This document shows positions 23,280 through 34,081 of a stretch of DNA of 64,000 nt, piece by piece. Position numbers and translations under genes: made by a program. Position 1 is the stretch's first letter; each line of letters starts with the position of its first letter. The stretch is taken from contig NZ_CP155796.1 of the NCBI RefSeq assembly GCF_039729195.1, positions 5,828,001 to 5,892,000 on the forward strand, given 5' to 3'. The notes beneath the pieces are model-generated. The model saw nothing but the letters and a program-made list of their open reading frames with translations. It was not told the DNA's origin and searched no databases. The DNA is from Mycobacterium sp. DL (GTDB lineage Bacteria > Actinomycetota > Actinomycetes > Mycobacteriales > Mycobacteriaceae).

Positions 23280-24662
23280 TCAGCCCAGGATGCGGGCGAT
23301 CGACCTCATCGGGATCGGCAGCCACGACGGCCGGAAGCGGGCTTCATATGCGGCCTCGTACACCGCCTTGTCCAGTTCGTAGGCGGCCAACTCCGGACCC
23401 GAATCGCGTGGGTCCGCCCCGGCCACCGCGGCGTAGCCGCTGCAGAACGCCGCGCTGTTGCGGTCGACCCACTCCCGCGCGCGTTCCACGAGCCGCCCGT
23501 CGGCATCGGCGTCGCCCGCCACCAGCCGCTGGTAGGCGGCGTACTCATAGGAGCGCAGCACTCCGGCCACGTCACGCAGCGGCGAATCGGGCCGGCGGCG
23601 CTCTTCGAGCGGCTGACCCGGCTCGCCCTCGAAATCGATCAGCAGCCAGCCCTCCGACGTGCGGAGCACCTGACCGAGGTGCAGGTCGCCGTGTACCCGC
23701 TGCACGGTGATCGACTCGCCGGCGAACGCGCGGTAGCGCTGTTCGATCAGCGGGGCGTGCTCCCGCAGTTCGGGCGCCGCGAGGGTGGCCGCATTGAGCC
23801 GCTCCAGCACGGTGTCCAGCGGGAACGCCTCGGTGGACGATCCCAACTGCTCGGCAAGGGTGGCGTGCACGGACGCGACGGCTTCACCCAACCGGTAGGA
23901 CTCGGCCTCGAAATCGCCGCCGGCCCCGCCGGCGAACAGCTCACCGGTGCTTGCCGTCGCCATCTCCCAGCCCTCGGTGCTGTCGGCGGCGAACGCGGTC
24001 ACCATGCCGAGCGCGCACGGCTCGGATCCCGTTCCTTCCCAATCTGTTTCGTACGAACCGAGCAGATGGGCGACGTGCGGGTTGCCCGCGCGTGCCAGCA
24101 CCCTGTTCAGTTCGATGTCGGGGTTGATCCCCGGGGTGACCCGCCGGAACACCTTGAGGACGGCGTGGTGGCCGAAGATGACGCTGGTGTTGCTCTGCTC
24201 GGCGCCGGACACCCGCCCCGGGGCGTCCAGCGGCAGGGACACGCCTGGCTCTTTGGCGAATCGCAGTTCCGCGACGGTGGCCGACGAGTCGATCAGCGAG
24301 AGCAGGTGACTCGCGGCAGCGGGATCGTAGAGGGCGTCGTAGGCAACGTGGTCTCCGTCGGCACCGGAACCGATGGTGGCGACGGCGCCGCGCTCACCGG
24401 ACTGAGCGCTGCCCGAACGGACGAGCACCTGGTACCGCTCCGCGGAGCCGTCGCCGTAGGCGACGTCGAGTAGCACCAGGTCGAGGTCGTCCCCGGAATC
24501 ACCGCGCAACGACGTCACCGTCACCGGTTGTGCCGACACCTGTTCACGACTCCGACCGGCGTACCAGCGCTGGTGGGTGATCCACTCGCCGAACGGCAGT
24601 GTCCTCACCGGGGCCGTCGCCGGAGCGCTGCCGTCGGAACGTGTGTGCTCGCTGTGGTCCAT
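23280..24662 (-). CDS. mak: Maltokinase
   Basis: 460 residues. N-terminal [20 protein letters not shown] is the typical Mak/Pep2 start. Kinase-like elements follow: [20 protein letters not shown] and [20 protein letters not shown] (phosphate-binding and Lys region), [22 protein letters not shown] (catalytic HGDLHLGQ) and [20 protein letters not shown] (metal-binding DFEGEP). It phosphorylates maltose with ATP to maltose-1-phosphate, the GlgE substrate for alpha-glucan synthesis. In mycobacteria it usually follows or fuses to treS; here it stands without treS, convergent with the SDR. Confidence 0.93.
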   Translation of the reverse strand: MDHSEHTRSDGSAPATAPVRTLPFGEWITHQRWYAGRSREQVSAQPVTVTSLRGDSGDDLDLVLLDVAYGDGSAERYQVLVRSGSAQSGERGAVATIGSGADGDHVAYDALYDPAAASHLLSLIDSSATVAELRFAKEPGVSLPLDAPGRVSGAEQSNTSVIFGHHAVLKVFRRVTPGINPDIELNRVLARAGNPHVAHLLGSYETDWEGTGSEPCALGMVTAFAADSTEGWEMATASTGELFAGGAGGDFEAESYRLGEAVASVHATLAEQLGSSTEAFPLDTVLERLNAATLAAPELREHAPLIEQRYRAFAGESITVQRVHGDLHLGQVLRTSEGWLLIDFEGEPGQPLEERRRPDSPLRDVAGVLRSYEYAAYQRLVAGDADADGRLVERAREWVDRNSAAFCSGYAAVAGADPRDSGPELAAYELDKAVYEAAYEARFRPSWLPIPMRSIARILG

Positions 24663-24755
24663 ACAGTTCTCAAAGCTACCCAGGACGGCGGCGGGTCAAC
24701 CACCCGAGCGTGCCCGGTAGCCCCCGCGTCGGCGGATAAGCGCTACTGTGCCGAC

Positions 24756-25568
24756 GTGACGTCCGGCGGCTCGACACGTGATCATGGCGACCCGGGAGAT
24801 GCCCCGAGTGTGCCTCCCCCGCTGACCGCTCCGGTCAACGCGGTCCGCCCGTCAGCGGCCGAGGAGGCGCGCACCATCGCCGCGTCGACGAACACCGGCA
24901 CGCTGGCGTCGCTGACCGCCGACGGTGATCCGTGGGCGTCGTTCGTGACCTTCGGCCTGCTCGGCGGTGCGCCGGTGCTGTGTGTGTCCAACCTCGCCGA
25001 ACATGGCCGCAACCTCTCCGGCGACCAGCGCGCGAGCATCGCGATCGTGGCACCGGGCACCCAGGACGATCCGCTGGCCAGCGGTCGCATCACCCTGGCC
25101 GGGCATGTCGAGGCACCCGTCGGTGACGAAAGGGTCGCCGCGCGGGAGGCGCACCTCGCCGCGGTGGATGCCGCCAAGTACTACATCGACTACAGCGATT
25201 TCTCGCTGTGGGTGCTGCGGGTGGCCCGGGTGCGCTGGGTCGGCGGGTACGGACGGATGGACTCGACCAGCGGCCAGGCCTACGCCGAAGCGCAGCCCGA
25301 CCCGGTGACGCCGTTCTCGGCGGGTGCGGTGGCGCACCTCAACGCGGACCACGCCGAAGCGCTCGCGGCGATGGCCAGGACACTCGGCGGATACCCCGAC
25401 ACCACCGCGGCCGTGTGCACCGGTGCCGACCGGTACGGCCTGGACCTGCGGCTGACCACCGATCGGGGCCTGGCCTACACACGTGTCGGCTACGCCGCGC
25501 CCATCGACTCCATCGACCAATTGCGTTCGGCTGCAGTCGAGTTGACGCGTCGGGCACGCGAGGGCTGA
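24756..25568 (+). CDS. HugZ-type pyridoxamine-phosphate-oxidase-like/DUF2470 protein
   Basis: 270 residues from GTG 24756 (MTSGGSTRDHGDPGD); the longer upstream frame runs into the divergent maltokinase promoter region. The N-terminal half is a flavin-binding split barrel (GTLASLTADGDPWASFVTFG, NLAEHGRNLSGDQRASIAIV, VLRVARVRWVGGYGRM). The C-terminal half is DUF2470 (AVAHLNADHAEALAAMARTL ... AVCTGADRYGLDLRLTTDRG). This two-domain layout occurs in HugZ-like haem-binding or haem-degrading proteins and in plant GluTR-binding protein. A haem-related role is plausible but unproven. Confidence 0.8.
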   Translation: MTSGGSTRDHGDPGDAPSVPPPLTAPVNAVRPSAAEEARTIAASTNTGTLASLTADGDPWASFVTFGLLGGAPVLCVSNLAEHGRNLSGDQRASIAIVAPGTQDDPLASGRITLAGHVEAPVGDERVAAREAHLAAVDAAKYYIDYSDFSLWVLRVARVRWVGGYGRMDSTSGQAYAEAQPDPVTPFSAGAVAHLNADHAEALAAMARTLGGYPDTTAAVCTGADRYGLDLRLTTDRGLAYTRVGYAAPIDSIDQLRSAAVELTRRAREG

Positions 25569-25599
25569 GCCGCCCCCACCGTGCAATACCATCGCGGGT

Positions 25600-26175
25600 A
25601 TGGCTGAGCAGCAGCGACCCGACACCTGGCAGGCAGCATTCGATCTGGTCCGCACCCGGGGCTACGAGCGCCGCGAGGAGCCGTTCCGGCTCGCCAGCGG
25701 CCAGCTCAGCCACGACTACATCGACGGGAAGTACGCCGTCGACACCGGTGAGCGCCTGGCCATCGTGTCCAGGGCGGTCGCGGACCTCGCGGCGCTCAAC
25801 GGCATCGGGTTCGACGCGGTCGGCGGTCTGACGATGGGCGCCGACCCGCTCGCGCACGGGGTCGCCATGGTGACCGGTAAGGCATGGTTCTCGGTCCGCA
25901 AGGAACAGAAGTCGCGCGGCCGTGAGCAGTGGATCGAGGGCACCAGGCTGCAGCCCGGCACCCGGGTTCTGCTGGTCGACGATGTCATCAGCACCGGTGG
26001 CTCCACCGAGATCGCGCTGGAGCGGATCAACGCGGTCGGCGCGGTGGCGACCGGCGTCATCCCGATGGTCGACCGCGGCGACGTCGCGGCCCGGCGGTTC
26101 GCCCGGCACGGGGTGCCCTTCTTCGCACTGGTGAGCTACCGCGACCTGGGCATCGACCCGGTCGCCGACGTGTGA
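25600..26175 (+). CDS. pyrE: Orotate phosphoribosyltransferase
   Basis: 191 residues. It has RLASGQLSHDYIDGKYAVDT at the N-terminus, the orotate-binding/hood region FSVRKEQKSRGREQWIEG, and the PRPP-binding loop VLLVDDVISTGGSTEIALER. It converts orotate and PRPP to OMP in pyrimidine synthesis. Length and motifs are normal. The convergent ABC ATPase gene ends 2 bp away. Confidence 0.9.
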   Translation: MAEQQRPDTWQAAFDLVRTRGYERREEPFRLASGQLSHDYIDGKYAVDTGERLAIVSRAVADLAALNGIGFDAVGGLTMGADPLAHGVAMVTGKAWFSVRKEQKSRGREQWIEGTRLQPGTRVLLVDDVISTGGSTEIALERINAVGAVATGVIPMVDRGDVAARRFARHGVPFFALVSYRDLGIDPVADV

Positions 26176-26176
26176 A

Positions 26177-27238
26177 TCACCGGGCGACGACGAGGACGCC
26201 GCCCGGTTCGATGCCGACGGTCACGGGGTCGCCCGGGGCAAACGCCCGCGCGGCGGAACTGGCCATCTGTGCGTTGATCGTCGAACCGTCGGCCAGAAAC
26301 GCCGTCACCCGCGAGATCGCGCCCAGGAACGACACCGCACCGACCTTGGCCGTGCCGGCACGATCGGCGGTGACGGTGACCGACTCCGGGCGCACCATGG
26401 CCATGCCGGTTCCCGAGGCCACCGAGCCGGCCAACGCCGGCACCGAGACACCCAGCAACTCCGCGCGGCCACCGGAGACCCGGGCCGGCACCTTGTTGTT
26501 CAGGCCCACGAAGTCCGCGACGAACGGCGAAGCCGGATTGGCGTAGACGTCGGCCGGTGCGGCGAGCTGTTCGAGCCTGCCCTGGCTCATCACCCCGACC
26601 CGGTCGGCGACGGCCAGCGCCTCCTCCTGGTCGTGGGTGACGAACAGCGTCGTCGTGCCCACCTCCAGCTGCACCCGGCGGATCTCGTCGCGTAACTGCG
26701 TGCGCACCTTGGCATCCAGCGCCGACAGTGGCTCGTCGAGCAGCAGCACCCGCGGTTCGATGGCGAGCGCGCGTGCCAGCGCCACCCGCTGCTGCTGCCC
26801 GCCCGAGAGCTCGCCGGCGTACTTGTCGGTGTGCGCCGACAGACCCACCAGCTCGAGCATCTCGGCCGCGCGAGACTGCCTGACGCCCTTGCCTTTCCCG
26901 CGCATCTTCAACCCGAAGGCGACGTTGTCGAGCACGGTCAGATGCGGGAACAGGCTGTAGGCCTGAAACACCATGCCCATGTCCCGTTTGTTGGCGGGCA
27001 CCCTGCTGACGTCGATTCCGGCGACCGACACCGTTCCCGATGTCGCCTCGTCCAGACCCGCGAGAATCCTCAGCGCGGTGGTCTTGCCGCACCCCGAGGG
27101 CCCCAGCAGCGCCACCAGTTCCCCCGGCTTGATGTGCAGCGTGAACCCGTCGAGTGCCCTGGTGCTGCCGTACACCCGGGTGAGATCGTCGAGTTCCACG
27201 GCCACGCCGGCGGCGTGGACAGTGCCACCGTTTCTCAT
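26177..27238 (-). CDS. ABC importer ATPase (PotA/FbpC type)
   Basis: 353 residues, start overlapping the permease stop (ATGA). Walker A is ALLGPSGCGKTTALRILAGL, the Q-loop lies in VFQAYSLFPHLTVLDNVAFG, the signature is GELSGGQQQRVALARALAIE, Walker B is PRVLLLDEPLSALDAKVR, and the H-loop is TLFVTHDQEEALA. The C-terminal third is a TOBE-type domain (PASPFVADFVGLNNKVPARV ... GDPVTVGIEPGGVLVVAR), as in spermidine, iron and sulfate importers. It is the last gene of the operon starting at 30021. Confidence 0.9.
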   Translation of the reverse strand: MRNGGTVHAAGVAVELDDLTRVYGSTRALDGFTLHIKPGELVALLGPSGCGKTTALRILAGLDEATSGTVSVAGIDVSRVPANKRDMGMVFQAYSLFPHLTVLDNVAFGLKMRGKGKGVRQSRAAEMLELVGLSAHTDKYAGELSGGQQQRVALARALAIEPRVLLLDEPLSALDAKVRTQLRDEIRRVQLEVGTTTLFVTHDQEEALAVADRVGVMSQGRLEQLAAPADVYANPASPFVADFVGLNNKVPARVSGGRAELLGVSVPALAGSVASGTGMAMVRPESVTVTADRAGTAKVGAVSFLGAISRVTAFLADGSTINAQMASSAARAFAPGDPVTVGIEPGGVLVVAR

Positions 27239-28017
27239 AGCGTTGCTCCCAAGGTTCGGCGGCTCCGTCCGCGGGTCACCAACGACAGGACCAGCAGCAG
27301 CGCGAACCCGAACAGCAGCGTGGCCAGTGACGCCGCCACCGACGTCGGACCGTCGCTCTTGCCGATCAACACGATCTGGACCTGCAGTGTCTCGTATCCG
27401 CTCAACGACGCGATGGTGTACTCACCGAGCACCACCGCGATCGAGATGAACGCCGCGGACAGGATCCCCGACCAGATGTTGGGGACCACCACGCGCAGGA
27501 TCGTCGATGTCCAACCGGCGCCGAGGGATCGGGCGGCCTCCGACAGTGTCTGCAGGTCGATGGCCGACAGCGCGGCATCGAGTGCGCGGTAGGCGAACGG
27601 CAACACCACGACCACGTAGACGAAGGTCAACGTCAGGGCCGATTCGCCCAGCAGGTATGTCACCCACAGGTACACGTTGCGAAGTCCCACCACGATGACC
27701 AGCGCGGGGATGGTCAGAGGCAACAGGCACAGGAATTCCACCAGTCCCTTCGCCCACGGAGCCCGCAACCGCACCCAGATCATGGTCGGCACCAACACCA
27801 CCAGCATCGTCACCACAGTGAACACGGCCAGCAGGAGCGAGATCACGATCGACTGGTACAGCGCATCGTCGGTGACCAGATTCGCCCACGCCTGCATCGT
27901 GCGCCCACCCGCGAGAAGGTTGCGGGTGGAGAAGTCGGCCATCGCGTACAGCGGGAAGAGGAAGAACAGACCGAACAGCACCCACAATCCGCCGCGCACA
28001 TACACCGTGGCCCTCAT
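27235..28017 (-). CDS. ABC importer permease 2
   Basis: 260 residues from ATG 28017, overlapping the upstream stop by 4 bp. Six hydrophobic segments are visible. The EAA loop is LQTLSEAARSLGAGWTSTIL, contacting the ATPase. The N-terminus MRATVYVRGGLWVLFGLFFL and C-terminus LVLSLVTRGRSRRTLGATL are normal for PotC-like permeases. An in-frame extension to 28338 would overlap the whole end of permease 1 and is rejected. Confidence 0.87.
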   Translation of the reverse strand: MRATVYVRGGLWVLFGLFFLFPLYAMADFSTRNLLAGGRTMQAWANLVTDDALYQSIVISLLLAVFTVVTMLVVLVPTMIWVRLRAPWAKGLVEFLCLLPLTIPALVIVVGLRNVYLWVTYLLGESALTLTFVYVVVVLPFAYRALDAALSAIDLQTLSEAARSLGAGWTSTILRVVVPNIWSGILSAAFISIAVVLGEYTIASLSGYETLQVQIVLIGKSDGPTSVAASLATLLFGFALLLVLSLVTRGRSRRTLGATL

Positions 28018-28868
28018 GACAGCCACCGCGCAGTGCGCCGCACCAGCAGCGAGTAGGCGACCATGACCACGGCGACCACCACGATCATCTCCAGTGCCAA
28101 CGCGTAGGCGAAGCCCTGTTGCCCCAACACCACCTCGCTGACCAGAGACGCGCGGATCAGCAACGGCACGATCGGGCTGCCCTGGCTGACCAGCGCCGCG
28201 GCGGTCGCGTACGCGGCGAAAGCGTTGGCGAACAACAACAGTGCCGATCCGAGGAACGCCGGGGTGAGCAGCGGAATGGCCACCTCGCGCCAGTACGCCC
28301 AGGTGGATGCGCCGAGGCTGACCGCGGCCTCGCGCCACTGGTCACGCAGTCCCTCCAGCGCCGGGATGAACACGATCACCATCAACGGGATCTGGAAGTA
28401 GGTGTAGACGAGGATCAGCCCACCCAGGCTGTACAGCCAACCCGATCCGGCCAGGTTCCAGCCGAACATCTGCTGCACCCACAGCGTGAGCACGCCGTTG
28501 AGGCCGACGGTCGCCAGGAAAGCGAAAGCCAGTGCGACGCCGCCGAACTGGGCGAGCACGCTGCACAGCGAGAGCACCGCGCGGCGCACCATCGACTCCG
28601 GGGGGCTGCTGACGATGAGCCAGGCCATCACCGCACCGAACACGGCACCCAGCAATGCGGTGGCGCCCGAGAGCACGACGCTGCTGGCCAGCGCCGACAG
28701 CGCGGTGCCGGTGAACAGCGCCGCGATGCGCTCCGTCGTGAAGACCCCGTCGGCGTACACCGAGCTCACCACGACGGTGACCGTCGGGATGATCAGGAAG
28801 ATCACGACGACGGTCAGGAAGGGCAGCAGCGGCAACAACTCCCGGATGCGCCGACCCAGCGTCGGCAT
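28014..28868 (-). CDS. ABC importer permease 1
   Basis: 284 residues from ATG 28868 (MPTLGRRIRELLPLLPFLTV). Six to seven transmembrane segments; EAA loop DQWREAAVSLGASTWAYWREVAIPLL. PotB-like. It starts 2 bp downstream of the binding-protein stop, and the next permease overlaps its end, so the four genes are one transcript. Confidence 0.87.
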   Translation of the reverse strand: MPTLGRRIRELLPLLPFLTVVVIFLIIPTVTVVVSSVYADGVFTTERIAALFTGTALSALASSVVLSGATALLGAVFGAVMAWLIVSSPPESMVRRAVLSLCSVLAQFGGVALAFAFLATVGLNGVLTLWVQQMFGWNLAGSGWLYSLGGLILVYTYFQIPLMVIVFIPALEGLRDQWREAAVSLGASTWAYWREVAIPLLTPAFLGSALLLFANAFAAYATAAALVSQGSPIVPLLIRASLVSEVVLGQQGFAYALALEMIVVVAVVMVAYSLLVRRTARWLS

Positions 28869-28869
28869 G

Positions 28870-30021
28870 TCAGCCCACCGCCGCGGCCCAGTTCTCCGCG
28901 AGGTACTTCGAGGCGGCCTCGGTCTGCTCGGGGGTCGGCACGGTCACTGGTCCGTCGACGACGGGCATCGAGTTCGCGACCGAGTCCTGGAGGGTGCCGT
29001 CGGCCATCATGTTGTCGGCCCGCACCGGTCGCACCCCGCCCTGGGCGAACAGGTTCTGGCCCTCATCGCTGTACAGGAACTCCTGCCACAGTCGAGCGGC
29101 CGCCGGGTGCGGGGCATCCTTGCTGATGGCCTGGTAGTAGTAGCCGGCCACCGGATACTCCGACGGCACCACGACCTGCCAGCTGGGCAGCTTCTTGGTC
29201 TCGCTGGCGTTGGTGTAGTTCCAGTCGATGACGACCGGGGTCTGTCCGGACTCGATGGTCGCCGGCGTCGGGTCGACGGGCAGGAAGTTGCCCGCCTCGT
29301 TGAGCTTGCGGAAGAACTCGACGCCGGGCGCGATGTCGTCGACCGAACCGCCCTGCGACAGCGCGACCATCAGGACACCGGAGAACGCCGCACCGGCCTG
29401 GGTCGGATCGCCGTTGAGTGCCACCTTGCCCTGGTACTCGGGTTTGAGCAGGTCGTCGATACCGGTGACCGGGGGGACCGCGGCCGAATCGAATCCGATC
29501 GACATGTAGCCGCCGTAGTCGTTGACCCAGGTGCCGTCGGGATCCTTGAACGCGGCCGGGATGTCGTCGAACGTCGCGACCTTGTACGGCGCGAACATCG
29601 AGGTGTTCGCCAGAGCCACCGACTGGCCCAGGTCGAATACGTCGGGCGCGCTGCTTCGGCCCTTCTGCTGGTTGGCGGCGTTGATCTCGTCCTGACTGGA
29701 CGCGTCGGGCTGTGCCGAGTTGACCTTGATGCCGTACTTGTCCGAGAAGGCCGTGATGATCGCCCCGTAGTTGGCCCAATCCGGGGGCAGCGCAATCACA
29801 TTGAGTTCACCTTCGGCCTTGGCCGCCTCGATGAGCCCGTCCATACCGCCGAAGTCCTCGGCGGAGGTGGCCTCCGCGGCCATCACCCCCGACGCCGTCT
29901 CGGCGCCCGAGTTGTCCTGCTCGGGCGGAGCGCAGGCCACAGCGCCGCCCGCGAGCAGTGCGGACGCCGCGAATGCGAGGACTCTGGACAGCAGCGGTGC
30001 CGTGTGCCGCGAAATGGTCAT
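28870..30021 (-). CDS. ABC importer substrate-binding lipoprotein
   Basis: 383 residues from ATG 30021 ([20 protein letters not shown]) with a lipoprotein signal peptide ending LLAGGAVAC. The mature protein ([100 protein letters not shown]) is a type 2 periplasmic-binding fold of the spermidine/iron/phosphonate group. The ligand is not certain; no iron-coordinating Tyr pair stands out, which slightly favours an organic ligand such as a polyamine or aminophosphonate. Confidence 0.85.
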   Translation of the reverse strand: MTISRHTAPLLSRVLAFAASALLAGGAVACAPPEQDNSGAETASGVMAAEATSAEDFGGMDGLIEAAKAEGELNVIALPPDWANYGAIITAFSDKYGIKVNSAQPDASSQDEINAANQQKGRSSAPDVFDLGQSVALANTSMFAPYKVATFDDIPAAFKDPDGTWVNDYGGYMSIGFDSAAVPPVTGIDDLLKPEYQGKVALNGDPTQAGAAFSGVLMVALSQGGSVDDIAPGVEFFRKLNEAGNFLPVDPTPATIESGQTPVVIDWNYTNASETKKLPSWQVVVPSEYPVAGYYYQAISKDAPHPAAARLWQEFLYSDEGQNLFAQGGVRPVRADNMMADGTLQDSVANSMPVVDGPVTVPTPEQTEAASKYLAENWAAAVG

Positions 30022-30127
30022 GCCGAACCTTCCGATGTGCAGGAGGCCGCGCGGTGGCTCCACAGTTTCCGTGCGACGACTCCGCGGTGAACGAATCAGC
30101 GGGCCGTTGGCACCTTACCGTGGAGGG

Positions 30128-30562
30128 ATGCCGGATTTTGATGCTGCGACCGCATTCACAGGCTCGCCTGTTGCCGTGTTGGCCACGACGGGAGAAGACG
30201 GTGCGCCACACCTGGTACCCGTGGTGTTCGCGATGCCCGAAGGCCGCAGCGACGTGCTCTACACGGCCGTCGACGCCAAACCCAAGTCGACCCGGCGCTT
30301 GCGCCGGCTTGCCAACATCGCGCAGAACCCCGCGGTGAGCCTCCTGGTCGACCACTACGACGAGGACTGGACCCGGCTGTGGTGGGTCCGCGCCGACGGC
30401 GACGCGGCCGTTCATCACAGCGGCGAGGAGATGGCGACCGGATATGCGCTGCTGCGCGCCAAATACCCCCAGTACAGCAGGGTGGAACTCGACGGACCGG
30501 TCGTCAGCGTGCAGATCCGCCGGTGGTCGTCGTGGCAGGCGGCGCCGTCGTCGGAGCGCTGA
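30128..30562 (+). CDS. PPOX-class F420/FMN-dependent oxidoreductase (TIGR03668-like)
   Basis: 144 residues from ATG 30128 with GGAGGG immediately upstream. It is a small split-barrel: [60 protein letters not shown] and the C-terminal [13 protein letters not shown]. The PKS-x(4)-RLxN and W-x-RL-x-W-V-R blocks are typical of mycobacterial proteins that bind F420 or FMN. Substrate unknown. Its 3' end overlaps the convergent transporter gene by 59 bp. Confidence 0.82.
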   Translation: MPDFDAATAFTGSPVAVLATTGEDGAPHLVPVVFAMPEGRSDVLYTAVDAKPKSTRRLRRLANIAQNPAVSLLVDHYDEDWTRLWWVRADGDAAVHHSGEEMATGYALLRAKYPQYSRVELDGPVVSVQIRRWSSWQAAPSSER

Positions 30563-31436
30563 GTTCCTCCTCGTAGGCGCCCTCATCGCGCCCCAACGCG
30601 ATGGTCCCGGCTGCCATCGCCAGCGTCGACACCGCAAGTGCGACGGCATCCCAGCGCCCCACGTCCAGGTGCTCACCGAGGACCACCGCGCCGAGCAGCA
30701 CCGCGACCACAGGTTCGAGCACCAGCATCGTCGGCACCGAGGTCTGCAGGGATCCGGCATGGAACGCCGACTGCTGCACCAGCATCCCCAGCACCCCGAG
30801 CAGCACCAGCAGGTACAGCACGGGCGTGGTCAGCACTGCAACGACACCCTGGTGGGTCAGCAGGTGCATGACGAGCTTGGTGAGCACCGCGACGACCCCG
30901 AACAGCACGCCCACCGCAACGGCCAGCAGGACCGCGCGCCGCCAGCCGACGGTCCTCGTCGCAACGATCACGCAGGCAGCCACCGCCACCGTGCAGACCA
31001 CCGCGACCACCGCGGAGGTCGACAGTGACGCTGTGTAATCCCCCGGCCGCGCCTTGGCCAGCACCACGAACACCGCGAGCGCGACGGTCAGCAGCATCGC
31101 CCACGCCCACTCGCCCCTGGTCACCTTGCGGTGCGCCAACCGGGCGCTCAGCGGCAGAGCGAACAACAGAGCCGAGGTCAGAATGGGCTGCACCAGCAGC
31201 AGCGAGCCCTCGGCCAGCGCCAGCGCCTGGAAACCGAAGCCGGCGATCGCCGCTCCGGTGCCTGCCCACCAGAGCCTGCTGCGGATCAGCGTCCGGAACA
31301 TCACGGGGCTGATGCCGTGCTCGGCGGGCACGTCGACGGTGGCCCGCTGGCGCACCACGATCCCGATCGCGAGGAACACCGCGGCGAGCACCGCGAGCAG
31401 CACGGTCAGGCCATGGCCGAAGACTGGGCCTCCCAC
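30504..31436 (-). CDS. DMT-superfamily (EamA-like) membrane transporter
   Basis: 310 residues from GTG 31436. About nine to ten helices in two similar halves ([20 protein letters not shown] ... [40 protein letters not shown] ... [20 protein letters not shown]), the pattern of drug/metabolite exporters. The C-terminal tail is Thr/Pro-rich ([15 protein letters not shown]). Mycobacterial relatives are uncharacterised; the family exports metabolites. Confidence 0.78.
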   Translation of the reverse strand: MGGPVFGHGLTVLLAVLAAVFLAIGIVVRQRATVDVPAEHGISPVMFRTLIRSRLWWAGTGAAIAGFGFQALALAEGSLLLVQPILTSALLFALPLSARLAHRKVTRGEWAWAMLLTVALAVFVVLAKARPGDYTASLSTSAVVAVVCTVAVAACVIVATRTVGWRRAVLLAVAVGVLFGVVAVLTKLVMHLLTHQGVVAVLTTPVLYLLVLLGVLGMLVQQSAFHAGSLQTSVPTMLVLEPVVAVLLGAVVLGEHLDVGRWDAVALAVSTLAMAAGTIALGRDEGAYEEELSAPTTAPPATTTTGGSAR

Positions 31437-31548
31437 AGCGACGGGCTCCCTTCAGCTCTCGGTCCCTCGACAAGGACAGCACATTTCGCCGCGGACCGCC
31501 GAACCCGCCCGGGCGTGGCCGCGGATCGTCGCGCGCGGGTCTGAACCC

Positions 31549-31821
31549 CTAGCTCGCCTCGTCGACGAGGCGCAGGTGAGGTCGGGTGGTGGTCTCGGTC
31601 GGACCGATCTTGTCGTTGACCGTGGCCACCGCGGAGTCGACCCGGTTCACTGCGCGATCGATCGTCCCGCGTACCCGGTCACCTGCGGCGTCGACGTCGT
31701 CGGCCGCGCTGAGCAGGTAGGCGCGCAGGCTGACGCGCAACCGCTCGGCGCGCAACCGCAGCCTGCGCCGAACTTGGTCGTCGACCTCGACGGTGACATA
31801 GGGCAGTACTCGAAGCTTCAT
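31549..31821 (-). CDS. Hypothetical protein (90 aa)
   Basis: 90 residues from ATG 31821. It begins MKLRVLPYVTVEVDDQVRRR and continues as a basic helix (LRLRAERLRVSLRAYLLSAA), then a helical VRGTIDRAVNRVDSAVATVN. It has no membrane segment or known domain; the alternating Val/Arg heptads suggest a coiled coil or nucleic-acid binding. It lies 50 bp beyond the MFS gene's stop on the same strand and may share its transcript. Confidence 0.65.
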   Translation of the reverse strand: MKLRVLPYVTVEVDDQVRRRLRLRAERLRVSLRAYLLSAADDVDAAGDRVRGTIDRAVNRVDSAVATVNDKIGPTETTTRPHLRLVDEAS

Positions 31822-31870
31822 GACTGAGTTTCCCTTGGTTCCTGTCGGACGGACATGTGGTGGTACCAGC

Positions 31871-33163
31871 CTAATGGGGCCGGGATCGGACCCCCACCTG
31901 CGTCAGCGGCCGGCCCGCCGACTCCCGCAGCGTCAACACCGTCGCCAGCGAGATGACCGCCGCGACCACCAGGTAGTAGGCGGGCGCGATCGGATTGCCG
32001 GTCGCCGCGGTCAGCCAGGTGACGACATACGGCGTGGTGCCGCCGAAGACCGCGACGCACACGTTGTAGCCGACCGAGAATCCGCTGAACCGGACCCGGG
32101 TGGCGAACAGCTCCACACCGGCCGACACGGCAGTCGACACATACACCGACTCGATGGCGGCCAGAGCGCAGTGCGCAGCGATGGCCGCGGCCAACGAACC
32201 GGAGTTCAGCAGCACGAACAGTGGGTAGCCGAGCACCGCGAACGCCACCGCGCCGCCGATCAGCAGCGGCCGCCGTCCGATCCTGTCGGACAGCACCGCC
32301 AGCGGGAGGATCAGGATCAGCGCCACCAGGGACGCCAGCGTCATCGAGGTGAACGCATCGGTCTTCGAGAAGTTCAGCGTCCTGATGAAGTACGTCGGCA
32401 GGAAGGTGAACACGACGTAGTAGCCGATGTTGAACACGATGAAGACACCGATCACCTGGGCGATCTGCCGCCACGAGGTCGAGACAGCCTCCCGCAGCGG
32501 CGATTCGGAGGTCTGGTCCGCCTCGTCCAAGGCCGCGAAATGCGGGGTGTCGGCAAGGCGCAAGCGGATGTAGAGCCCGACCAGCCCCAGGGGTCCCGCG
32601 ATCAGGAACGGTATCCGCCAGCCGTAACTGTCCATCGCCTCGGCGGGGAGCAGGGCCTGCAACAGGGTCACCGTCACCGAACCCATCAGGAAGCCCAGCA
32701 CCCCCGACCACGCCATGAAGGTGATGGTCACGCCGCGGCGTTCATCTGTCGCGTACTCGGCGAGGTAGACCGCCCCGCCGCCGTATTCGCCGCCCGCCGA
32801 GAACCCTTGCAGGCAGCGGAAGAACAACAGCAGCAGCGGGGCGGCCACGCCGATGGTGTCGTAGGTCGGAAGCAATCCGATGCACAGCGTGGCCGCCGAC
32901 ATCAGCAGGATCACCACAGCCAGCACCCGTTGCCGGCCGATGCGGTCTCCGAGTGGGCCGAAGAAGAAACCGCCGAGTGGGCGCATGAAGAACGCCGCGG
33001 CGAAGATCGCGAACGTGTTGAGCAACGCGGCGGTGTCGTTGCCGGCGGGAAAGAAGTGGACGGCGATGAACGTCGCGAGGAAACCGTAGATGGCGAAGTC
33101 GAACCACTCGACGGCGTTGCCGATCGACGCTCCGGTGATGGCCCGGCGGATGTCGGACTGCAT
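31871..33163 (-). CDS. MHS-family MFS transporter (ProP-like)
   Basis: 430 residues from ATG 33163 ([20 protein letters not shown]). It starts with the family hallmark [20 protein letters not shown] and has the inter-helix motif [20 protein letters not shown], the [20 protein letters not shown] block and twelve helices, with [20 protein letters not shown] in the second half. The MHS group transports metabolites such as proline/betaine, citrate, ketoglutarate or shikimate by proton symport. Substrate unknown. Confidence 0.9.
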   Translation of the reverse strand: MQSDIRRAITGASIGNAVEWFDFAIYGFLATFIAVHFFPAGNDTAALLNTFAIFAAAFFMRPLGGFFFGPLGDRIGRQRVLAVVILLMSAATLCIGLLPTYDTIGVAAPLLLLFFRCLQGFSAGGEYGGGAVYLAEYATDERRGVTITFMAWSGVLGFLMGSVTVTLLQALLPAEAMDSYGWRIPFLIAGPLGLVGLYIRLRLADTPHFAALDEADQTSESPLREAVSTSWRQIAQVIGVFIVFNIGYYVVFTFLPTYFIRTLNFSKTDAFTSMTLASLVALILILPLAVLSDRIGRRPLLIGGAVAFAVLGYPLFVLLNSGSLAAAIAAHCALAAIESVYVSTAVSAGVELFATRVRFSGFSVGYNVCVAVFGGTTPYVVTWLTAATGNPIAPAYYLVVAAVISLATVLTLRESAGRPLTQVGVRSRPH

Positions 33164-33268
33164 GTCGATCCTCCCGAAAGTAAGCGGGGCGCTGAGCATT
33201 TCGCTTATCGCGAGGTGGCGTCTCCGGTATTCGGAGCAACATATCGTGTCGGCCGGAGCCGGCGATGC

Positions 33269-34081
33269 CTAGCCGCGTGCTTCCTTCAGTGCCTGCTTGG
33301 CACTCCTGACGGCGGCGGCAGCCTCGCGGCCGGCCCGCTTGGCCGCGTCATAGGCGTCCTCCGCGGCGGTCATCGCGTGCTCTGCCTCGTCCAGCCTGCG
33401 GCGGGCGTCCTGGTGGCGGAGCCTGGCGGTGGCGAGGTCGGCCTGCAGTTCGGTGAGCGCCGCGTCCGCCTCGGACTTCGTGCGCTCCGCGGCGACCACT
33501 GCTGCCCGGGCCTGCTGGACGCGCCGGTCCCGAGGCGAGGGTTTCTCCGGCGCCGCCGACTTCGCAGCGGCGCGCGGTGCGGGTACGGCCTTCTTCGCGA
33601 CAGTGGAAACTGCTGCGGTATCACCGAAGTCACCGAAGCCGGACCACCGCTCGGCCTTGGTCAGCCGCCCCAGCCGGGCAGCGACGTCCGGGTCGGCGAC
33701 GGCGGCCTGCAGCGTCGCGGTGACGTCGTCACGCAACGCGGCGGACGGTGTGTCCAGCGCTGCGGCGCGGAAGGCACTGCGGACGAGTTCGTCGACCAGT
33801 CGGCGCTGTTCGGAGGTGAGCACCCGGATCGCGTCGCCGTCCATCGCGGCGTGCGCCTCACGCAGTCGTGACCCCAGATCGGTCAGCTGTGCCCTGGCCG
33901 TCCCGTCGAGCACCAGGAGATTGACCACCCACGCTGCCGTCGTGGGCTTGCGGCTGGCGGTGATGGTCTTGGCTGCCGCCGTGTCACCGCTCTTCCTTGC
34001 CCTGGCCGCGAGTTCGGTGCGCAGCGACGTGAAGTCCTCGGGCCTGGCCGAGTACAGCGCGTCGAGCGCACCGTCGCTCAT
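33269..34081 (-). CDS. Coiled-coil hypothetical protein coupled to GH65
   Basis: 270 residues from ATG 34081, overlapping the phosphorylase stop by 4 bp. The N-terminal half is helical (RPEDFTSLRTELAARARKSG, KPTTAAWVVNLLVLDGTARA). The C-terminal third is a long Ala/Arg/Glu coiled coil (RVQQARAAVVAAERTKSEAD ... AVRSAKQALKEARG). No enzyme motif is seen. Its tight coupling suggests a link to the kojibiose/trehalose phosphorylase pair, but the fold does not point to a function. Confidence 0.7.
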   Translation of the reverse strand: MSDGALDALYSARPEDFTSLRTELAARARKSGDTAAAKTITASRKPTTAAWVVNLLVLDGTARAQLTDLGSRLREAHAAMDGDAIRVLTSEQRRLVDELVRSAFRAAALDTPSAALRDDVTATLQAAVADPDVAARLGRLTKAERWSGFGDFGDTAAVSTVAKKAVPAPRAAAKSAAPEKPSPRDRRVQQARAAVVAAERTKSEADAALTELQADLATARLRHQDARRRLDEAEHAMTAAEDAYDAAKRAGREAAAAVRSAKQALKEARG